Source: Gammaproteobacteria bacterium UBA7376 (GTDB lineage Bacteria > Pseudomonadota > Gammaproteobacteria > Pseudomonadales > Azotimanducaceae). From it: a DNA stretch of 46,941 bases. The stretch spans positions 34,002 to 80,942 of the forward strand of contig DKNY01000023.1 in NCBI GenBank assembly GCA_002470275.1, given 5' to 3'. Made by a program: the position numbers and the translations under genes. Shown piece by piece: positions 43,994 through 46,941 of this stretch. The stretch's first letter is position 1, and every line of letters starts with the position of its first letter. The notes under the pieces are model-generated. The model saw only the letters and a program-made list of their open reading frames with translations. It searched no databases and was not told the DNA's origin.

Positions 43994-45034
43994 ATGAAAT
44001 ATCTGGTATCAATCTTAGGCTTGCTATGGATCGTGCCCGGCGCAGCGGACATTAAGCGTACGGACTGGGGAACGCCTGATCTTTCGGGTTTCTATGATTC
44101 CGGGACGCTGACGCCCGTTGAGCGACCGGTGGCTCTGTCCAATAAAAAATATATGTCGCGCCAGGAGGCGGAGGAGTTCAAGCGGCTTAGCGGCCTATTG
44201 GCTTCCGATGCAGACCAGATCAGTGACCCAAATCGAAGTGCTCCGCCTGCGGGTGGTGATGGTCAGCAGGCCTATGGGGCCGGGGGTGTGGGTGGCTACA
44301 ATTCATTTTGGGTTGATCCTGGAAGCGATGTCACAGAAGTGGACGGAAAGATCAGAACGTCGATCCTTTATGCTCCCGCCAACGGGCGCTATCCCAGAAT
44401 GACGCGCAAGGGGATGCTCAAGCTTGCGGATAACTTCTCGTCCTTTTCCTACCAAAATGACGGCACTGCATCTTGGCTAGACCGAGAAGGCCCCGGGCCA
44501 TTTGATGGGCCAGAGGACTTGGCCCTGGCCGAGCGCTGCCTGCTCGGCTTTAGCGCCGGTCCCCCTAGTTTGCCGGGCCTCTACAACAACTTTAAGCGAA
44601 TTGTGCAAACCCCCGATCATGTGATGATTTTGCTTGAGATGGTCCATGACGCTCGCATGATTCGCCTGGGCGGCGAGCATGGGCCAGAGCAAAATAGAAA
44701 GTGGCTGGGCGACGCCGTGGGGCGTTGGGAGGGCGATACCCTGATCGTCGAGACGAAAAATTTTAAGACGCAAACGGGCCTTTACGGTGGGGATGAAAAC
44801 CTCTTTCTGGTCGAGCGTTTTACGCCCTTTGAAAACGGTGATCTGCACTACGATTTCACCGTGACAGATGAGACCGCGTGGACCCAACCTTGGAGCGGGG
44901 ACTATGTCTGGAAACGCAGCAATGACAAGGTTTACGAATATGCCTGTCATGGGGGCAACTACGCCATGGGCAATATCCTGCGCGGCGCCCGACTGCTGGA
45001 GAAAGAGGCTATGGCCGAGCAAACCAAGCGCTAG
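43994..45034 (+). CDS. Exported conserved protein of unknown function
   Basis: A 346-aa protein with a signal peptide (about 1-18, MKYLVSILGLLWIVPGAA). I recognise it as a member of a widespread but uncharacterised family in environmental bacteria, by TPDLSGFYDSGTLTPVERP near the mature N-terminus, VGRWEGDTLIVETKNF, VERFTPFENGDLHYDFTVTD (20 residues) and YEYACHGGNYAMGNILRGAR. It is probably periplasmic. No catalytic motif is evident. Its neighbours (NIPSNAP, esterase, thiolase, nitronate monooxygenase) hint at catabolism of an organic compound. AAAGGGG precedes the ATG. Confidence 0.8.
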   Translation: MKYLVSILGLLWIVPGAADIKRTDWGTPDLSGFYDSGTLTPVERPVALSNKKYMSRQEAEEFKRLSGLLASDADQISDPNRSAPPAGGDGQQAYGAGGVGGYNSFWVDPGSDVTEVDGKIRTSILYAPANGRYPRMTRKGMLKLADNFSSFSYQNDGTASWLDREGPGPFDGPEDLALAERCLLGFSAGPPSLPGLYNNFKRIVQTPDHVMILLEMVHDARMIRLGGEHGPEQNRKWLGDAVGRWEGDTLIVETKNFKTQTGLYGGDENLFLVERFTPFENGDLHYDFTVTDETAWTQPWSGDYVWKRSNDKVYEYACHGGNYAMGNILRGARLLEKEAMAEQTKR

Positions 45035-45100
45035 CAGGCTATAGCAAACGCAAAATAAGACGCCGAAACTGGCTAAACCTAGAGCAAAAAAGAGAGCCGT

Positions 45101-46378
45101 ATGTTTGAACGAATCGACCCTGCCCTGGTGGGCTTTTCTGAAGATCGACTGGAGCGGATTTCCCAGTGGCTGGAAGAACAGACCAGCGGCTCCCGGCTGG
45201 CGGGCGCTAGCGCCCTGGTCGCGCGACATGGGAAGGTGGCCTATCTAGGCGCTGCGGGGTACGCGGAGACGAGTACAGGACAGCCTTTCGAGGAAGAAAC
45301 CATTGTTCGCCTGTACTCCATGACCAAGCCGGTGACCACGGTTGCCGCCATGATGCTCTACGAAGAAGGACACTTTCAGCTCGACGACCCGGTAGCAAAG
45401 TATTTACCCGCATTTGCTAACACACCGGTCTGGACCGGGGGGGATGCGCCCCTCACATCGGTGGTGGATCAAACGCAGCCCATTCTGGTCAAGCATTTGA
45501 TGAACCATACGTCCGGTCTGACCTACGGCTTTATGCACAGTAACGTTGTAGACGCGGCTTACCGAGAACACGGCCTAGAATTTGGCGCCCAGCAGGTCGG
45601 CTTAAGAGCTCTCGTCGATCAACTTGCAGAGATTCCCCTGCTTTGCCAACCCGGAAGCCGCTGGAATTACAGCGTTGCTACGGACGTGCTGGGTTGTCTC
45701 GTGGAGATTTGGTCTGGAATGACCTTAGAGTCGTTTTTTGCCCAGCGAATTTTCCAGCCCTTGGGCATGCAGGATACGGGGTTCCATGTACCCCAAGCCC
45801 AGCGCCACCGGTTTGCGGCCCTATATGCACCGGCTGAGGGGGGCGGCCTGAGCGGCATCGCCAGCGGTTCAAGCTATCTTGAGCAAAGTCAGCGTGGCGG
45901 CCTGAAGCTAGAGGAGGCAGTCGAAGACTCCCCCTATTTCCTGCCCGCAATCACTTTCTCCGGCGGCGGAGGACTGGTGGGTACGCTGGGAGACTATGCC
46001 TGCTTTTGTCAGATGCTGTTGAATGGTGGGGAATTCCAGGGTGAGCGCTTGCTCAGTCCAAAAACCATCGCCTATATGCGGACAAACCAGCTTCCGGAAG
46101 GGGGCGACATGGCCTCCATGGGACAGCCGGTGTGGAGTGAAACGAGCTACGAGGGGATTGGCTTTGGTTTGGGATTCGCGGTGGTCATCGACCCCCCGAA
46201 AGCGTCGATCATAGCCTCAAAGGGAGAACATCATTGGGGAGGGGCCGCGAGTACCTTTTTCTGGATTGATCCAGAAGAGGACCTGTTTGTGGTGTTCCTG
46301 ACTCAGTTAATGCCCTCATCAACCTACCCAATCAGGCGAGAACTCCGTGTCCGGGTGTATCAGGCGCTCTTGGAGTAA
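45101..46378 (+). CDS. Serine hydrolase, class C beta-lactamase fold
   Basis: A 425-aa protein of the beta-lactamase/EstB esterase family. The catalytic SxxK is SMTK (73-76). The tyrosine motif is Y190-S-V in place of the usual YxN, and the third motif is HWGGAAST in place of KTG. These changes fit esterases or transpeptidase-like hydrolases (EstB, LovD type) better than true beta-lactamases. No signal peptide is seen, so it is probably cytoplasmic. AGAGAGCC lies just before the ATG. It stands alone, 66 bases after the previous gene. Confidence 0.9.
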   Translation: MFERIDPALVGFSEDRLERISQWLEEQTSGSRLAGASALVARHGKVAYLGAAGYAETSTGQPFEEETIVRLYSMTKPVTTVAAMMLYEEGHFQLDDPVAKYLPAFANTPVWTGGDAPLTSVVDQTQPILVKHLMNHTSGLTYGFMHSNVVDAAYREHGLEFGAQQVGLRALVDQLAEIPLLCQPGSRWNYSVATDVLGCLVEIWSGMTLESFFAQRIFQPLGMQDTGFHVPQAQRHRFAALYAPAEGGGLSGIASGSSYLEQSQRGGLKLEEAVEDSPYFLPAITFSGGGGLVGTLGDYACFCQMLLNGGEFQGERLLSPKTIAYMRTNQLPEGGDMASMGQPVWSETSYEGIGFGLGFAVVIDPPKASIIASKGEHHWGGAASTFFWIDPEEDLFVVFLTQLMPSSTYPIRRELRVRVYQALLE

Positions 46379-46462
46379 GGTACGCATCAGTTGAATGTTA
46401 CCCCAGTGACCCTGAATCGAGTCTGCCACCCGAGGCATCACCAAAAAGTTGATTAATCAGCG

Positions 46463-46882
46463 TTAACGCGGTGGACGGGCAGGGCTCAGCGCTCGCGCCA
46501 TTTCGATCAGGAGCTTCCGATGCTTCTTCCCCAGAGTCGCGAAAAGAGACGCCAACTCCTTAGTTTCGCTATCGCCAAAGGGGCTGTAGGTCGAACGGTT
46601 TTCCGCGGCTTTAAAACGCTCGGCCGTCGCGCTCTTTTCGCCCTTTAGGCCCCCGAATCCCTCTCCTGATGCGCCCATGACGCCGGTGCCGCTCATCAGC
46701 CAGGGGAGGTTGAGATCAAGAATGCGCGCTAATTTTCGCAGGTTCGTGGTGTTCGGGACGGACCGTCCGTTTTCCCACTGGCTGCAGGCACCTCGAGTGA
46801 CGCCCATACGCTCCGCGAGAACGGCCTGGGTCATTCCGGAACGCTTCCGACCCTTTGCGATACGCTGTTGAAGTTTCGACAT
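46463..46882 (-). CDS. XRE-family transcriptional regulator
   Basis: A 139-aa DNA-binding protein. The N-terminal helix-turn-helix (about residues 5-58) reads RIAKGRKRSGMTQAVLAERMG, with VTRGACSQWENGRSVPN as recognition helix region. A low-complexity linker (GASGEGFGGLKG) and a C-terminal helix (TKELASLFATLGKKHRKLLIE) follow. The size and layout resemble phage-repressor-like or stress regulators, without a peptidase domain. The start has no Shine-Dalgarno, and a palindrome touches it. Targets are unknown. Confidence 0.88.
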   Translation of the reverse strand: MSKLQQRIAKGRKRSGMTQAVLAERMGVTRGACSQWENGRSVPNTTNLRKLARILDLNLPWLMSGTGVMGASGEGFGGLKGEKSATAERFKAAENRSTYSPFGDSETKELASLFATLGKKHRKLLIEMARALSPARPPR

Positions 46883-46883
46883 A

Positions 46884-46904
46884 CACCAAAGGTTAGCCTT
46901 GGTG
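46884..46904 (-). promoter_or_regulatory. Candidate operator upstream of the XRE gene
   Basis: CACCA and TGGTG frame an imperfect palindrome (CACCAAAGGTTAGCCTTGGTG; 20 of it shown minus one base: CACCAAAGGTTAGCCTTGGT). It begins one base upstream of the ATG. HTH proteins of this class often bind such sites to repress themselves; that is inference. An AT-rich stretch upstream (about 46915-46941) could hold the promoter, and the transcript may be nearly leaderless. Confidence 0.45.
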
Positions 46905-46941
46905 ATGTCCTGTTAACATGATAATATTGGTATCTTATAAA

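Noticed and set aside
45101..46378. A true beta-lactamase resistance gene
   Set aside because: No signal peptide, YSV in place of YxN and HWGG in place of KTG. The esterase-type serine hydrolase reading fits better.

Overview
This is a gene-dense chromosomal window of moderate-to-high GC. It looks like a free-living, probably marine, gammaproteobacterium. The best evidence is the housekeeping block at the left end (phoH-ybeY-corC-lnt, then leuS-lptE-holA), a gene order typical of Gammaproteobacteria. Outer-membrane biogenesis genes (lnt, lptE) show a Gram-negative envelope. I cannot fix the genus from sequence alone. I see no tRNA, rRNA, CRISPR array, insertion sequence or prophage gene.

Layout. 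1-7.2 kb: the housekeeping block (rRNA maturation, lipoprotein acylation, leucyl-tRNA synthesis, LPS assembly, replication clamp loader). 7.2-12.3 kb: a reversed histidine phosphatase, a cobS/cobT-type AAA+/VWA pair with no cobN in the window, a small monooxygenase-fold protein, a Nudix hydrolase and a glycine-tailed RRM protein with a 306-nt leader. 12.3-20.8 kb (minus strand): a compact seven-gene array, MoxR/CoxD-type AAA+ ATPase, CoxE-type VWA protein, then oppA-B-C-D-F. Its OppC carries an extra fibronectin-III-like domain, and the oppA start codon lies in a perfect 13-bp hairpin. 20.9-22.6 kb: a sodium:solute symporter and a 63-aa two-helix partner.

22.7-25.4 kb: a YrbL-like kinase-fold protein, a zinc-ribbon methyltransferase and a GT4 glycosyltransferase, probably for a surface glycan. 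25.4-27.0 kb (minus): two related membrane proteins (DUF6644-like), a 43-aa membrane peptide and a NIPSNAP-like protein. 27.2-32.9 kb: a class III CoA-transferase, a DoxX-like protein and a ferric-iron ABC transporter whose permease is divergent from the ATPase and binding protein, with a good Fur box before the binding-protein gene. 33.4-37.3 kb: a tightly coupled nucleic-acid repair/RNA operon (DUF2256 zinc peptide, Nei, a photolyase-related protein lacking the expected Fe-S cysteines, DbpA). 37.4-46.9 kb: an exported Ntn-hydrolase acylase, a tandem DsbA-fold protein, nitronate monooxygenase, thiolase, an exported NIPSNAP protein, an exported conserved protein of unknown function, a class C beta-lactamase-fold esterase and an XRE regulator.

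The strongest candidates for undescribed biology are the MoxR-VWA-Opp array with its modified OppC and start-codon hairpin, the DUF6644/micropeptide/NIPSNAP cassette, the DUF2256-nei-photolyase-dbpA operon, and the cobST pair. No database search was possible. Family names rest on motif and sequence recognition.
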